Assembly (NCBI GenBank): GCA_011372345.1
Contig: DRTC01000362.1
Location: 1 to 7,237 of the forward strand
Direction: 5' to 3'
Length of the DNA: 7,237 bases
Source: Candidatus Cloacimonadota bacterium
GTDB taxonomy: Bacteria; Cloacimonadota; Cloacimonadia; Cloacimonadales; TCS61
A model generated the notes under the pieces. That model saw nothing but the letters and a program-made list of their open reading frames with translations. It searched no databases and was not told the origin of the DNA. Positions 6,573 to 7,237 of this stretch are shown piece after piece; within the stretch, counting starts at the first letter, position 1, and the number at the start of each line of letters is the position of its first letter. The translations under genes and the position numbers were made by a program.

Positions 6573-6640
6573 AAAGATATCATAAAAATTATTGACACTT
6601 TCTACTAAAAAAAAAGATATTGTCTTAAAAAAATTATTGA
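6573..6640. repeat. Paired direct repeats at the toxin-antitoxin promoter
   Basis: AAAAATTATTGA occurs exactly at 6584-6595 and 6629-6640, 45 nt apart. Each copy is preceded by AAAGATAT (6573-6580 and 6613-6620), with gaps of 3 and 8 nt. The first 12-mer overlaps the -35 hexamer and the second octamer overlaps the -10 hexamer. This placement suits binding by the antitoxin or toxin-antitoxin complex, but AT-rich sequence can produce such repeats by chance. Confidence 0.5.
6592..6621 (+). promoter_or_regulatory. Candidate promoter of the toxin-antitoxin operon
   Basis: A perfect -35 TTGACA (6592-6597) is followed after 18 bp by GATATT (6616-6621), four of six matches to the -10 consensus. A transcript from about 6628 would have a leader of roughly 29 nt with the Shine-Dalgarno GAGGTG at 6645-6650. 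Confidence 0.5.
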
Positions 6641-6656
6641 AAAAGAGGTGTTGAAA

Positions 6657-6899
6657 ATGTTAGCAATAAAAAATAGAGGAACATATATTAATGAAAAAGA
6701 GATACTGATCGAGAGACCATTAAAAGACATTCCCTTTGGGTCGAATATCGAAATTATTGTTTTCTTTTCAGAGAAAAAAAAGAATAAAAAAGAGTGGTTA
6801 TCGAAAGTTGAAAAAATGTCTAGGTGGGATGAAGAAACTTTATCCGAAATTGAAAATGTAGGAAAGGAAATCAATAAATGGAAAATAAAAACGTTCTAA
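6657..6899 (+). CDS. AF2212-like antitoxin of a VapBC-type pair
   Basis: An 80-residue protein whose N-terminal half, MLAIKNRGTYINEKEILIERPL then IEIIVFF, has the short beta-strand pattern of AF2212-like (VapB-type) antitoxins. A lysine-rich linker (about 39-45) leads to a charged, probably helical C-terminal half with Trp47, Trp57 and Trp75; this part would bind and mask the toxin. ATG at 6657 is chosen because GAGGTG ends 6 nt upstream; GTG at 6648 and TTG at 6651 lie in or directly after that site. Its last 22 bases overlap the toxin gene, the usual antitoxin-first order. It probably represses its own promoter, where direct repeats are present, although no classic DNA-binding motif is obvious in the protein. 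The family call rests on the N-terminal pattern and the partner. Confidence 0.78.
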   Translation: MLAIKNRGTYINEKEILIERPLKDIPFGSNIEIIVFFSEKKKNKKEWLSKVEKMSRWDEETLSEIENVGKEINKWKIKTF

Positions 6900-7237
6900 T
6901 CGATACAAATATAATTATAGATTTTTTTCGGAAAAGAAATAAAAAAAATACAATTTTAAGATCAATTCTTATTGATCATAATATCTATTTATCCGTTGTA
7001 TCTATTTTTGAGTTTGAGTGCGGCGTAACTAATAAAGTGCGAAAAGATGAATTTCAAACTTTAATAGAACCTTTCCGAATTTTGAATTTTGATTTGGATT
7101 GTAGCCTTATCTCCGCTAAAGTTTACCGGGAGTTAAAGCAAAAAAATAAGATAATCGAGATGAGAGATATTTTTATAGGTTCAACCGCAATCAAAAACAA
7201 TCTTCGTTTACTCACTTTAAACAAAAGACATTTTGAA
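6878..7237 (+). CDS. vapC: VapC-family PIN-domain ribonuclease toxin, C-terminus cut by window edge
   Basis: The frame is open for 120 codons from ATG at 6878 to the window end. PIN proteins are Mg-dependent ribonucleases; VapC toxins typically cut tRNA or rRNA and stop growth. Acidic active-site residues are visible: Asp9 in VLIDTNIIIDF, Glu45 in SIFEFECG, and Asp97 in EMRDIFIGSTA. In the final motif LLTLNKRHF (111-119), Asn115 is kept but the usual Asp of the TxNxxDF motif is His118, a variant that I believe is seen in some subfamilies. VapC proteins are commonly 125-140 residues, so only a short C-terminal piece is missing. GGAAAGGA (6861-6868) inside the antitoxin gene gives a ribosome binding site, and the 22-nt overlap suggests coupled translation. 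The target RNA cannot be predicted. Confidence 0.9.
   Translation, partial: MENKNVLIDTNIIIDFFRKRNKKNTILRSILIDHNIYLSVVSIFEFECGVTNKVRKDEFQTLIEPFRILNFDLDCSLISAKVYRELKQKNKIIEMRDIFIGSTAIKNNLRLLTLNKRHFE

Noticed and set aside
6648..6656. GTG or TTG starts for the antitoxin
   Set aside because: GTG overlaps and TTG directly follows the Shine-Dalgarno GAGGTG; ATG at 6657 has proper spacing and gives the typical MLAIK start.
6605..6874. Minus-strand open frame opposite the antitoxin
   Set aside because: The plus-strand frame has the promoter, ribosome binding site, overlapping toxin partner and family pattern; the antisense frame is low-complexity Phe/Ser/Ile sequence.
1..7237. CRISPR array, tRNA, rRNA or complete insertion sequence
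   Set aside because: No regularly spaced repeats, no tRNA-like cloverleaf, no rRNA motifs and no transposase were seen on either strand.

Overview
The window is AT-rich bacterial DNA holding six protein genes, two of them cut by the window edges. The lineage is an inference. A secreted C25 (gingipain-type) cysteine peptidase with beta-rich C-terminal modules points to the Fibrobacterota-Chlorobiota-Bacteroidota (FCB) superphylum. The strong Shine-Dalgarno sequences (AAGGAGG before two genes) are unlike typical Bacteroidota. An uncultured FCB phylum such as Cloacimonadota is my best guess. No marker in the window proves it.

Layout. Bases 1-2323 (minus strand) carry the first 774 residues of the C25 peptidase; its C-terminus lies beyond base 1. 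Bases 2324-2717 are a divergent, very AT-rich intergenic region. It contains a near-perfect 27-bp inverted repeat with arms 97 nt apart, a second perfect 11-bp inverted repeat, and candidate promoters for both flanking genes. On the plus strand follow an HU-type DNA-binding protein (2718-2990), a strong intrinsic terminator (3008-3042), dnaN (3075-4193), recF (4194-5264) and a UMF1/Atg22-like MFS transporter (5261-6493). dnaN and recF abut with no base between them, and recF and the transporter overlap by 4 nt, so these three look like one translationally coupled unit. A terminator-like structure with a T8 tract (6509-6570) ends it. After a promoter region with paired direct repeats (6573-6640) comes a type II toxin-antitoxin pair: an 80-residue AF2212-like antitoxin (6657-6899) and a VapC-type PIN-domain toxin (6878 to the window end, truncated).

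How the genes relate. HU, the beta sliding clamp and RecF all act on chromosome structure, replication and repair. dnaN-recF is usually found after dnaA; here an HU gene and a terminator take that place and no dnaA is visible. The transporter is probably carried on the same transcript without a clear functional link. The peptidase is an exported, divergently transcribed gene, and the toxin-antitoxin pair is an accessory module.

I see no unmistakably new system. The points most worth checking are the long inverted repeat and its palindromic core (which recurs inside the peptidase gene), the terminator placed between HU and dnaN, the zero-gap TTG start of recF, and the repeat-flanked toxin-antitoxin promoter.
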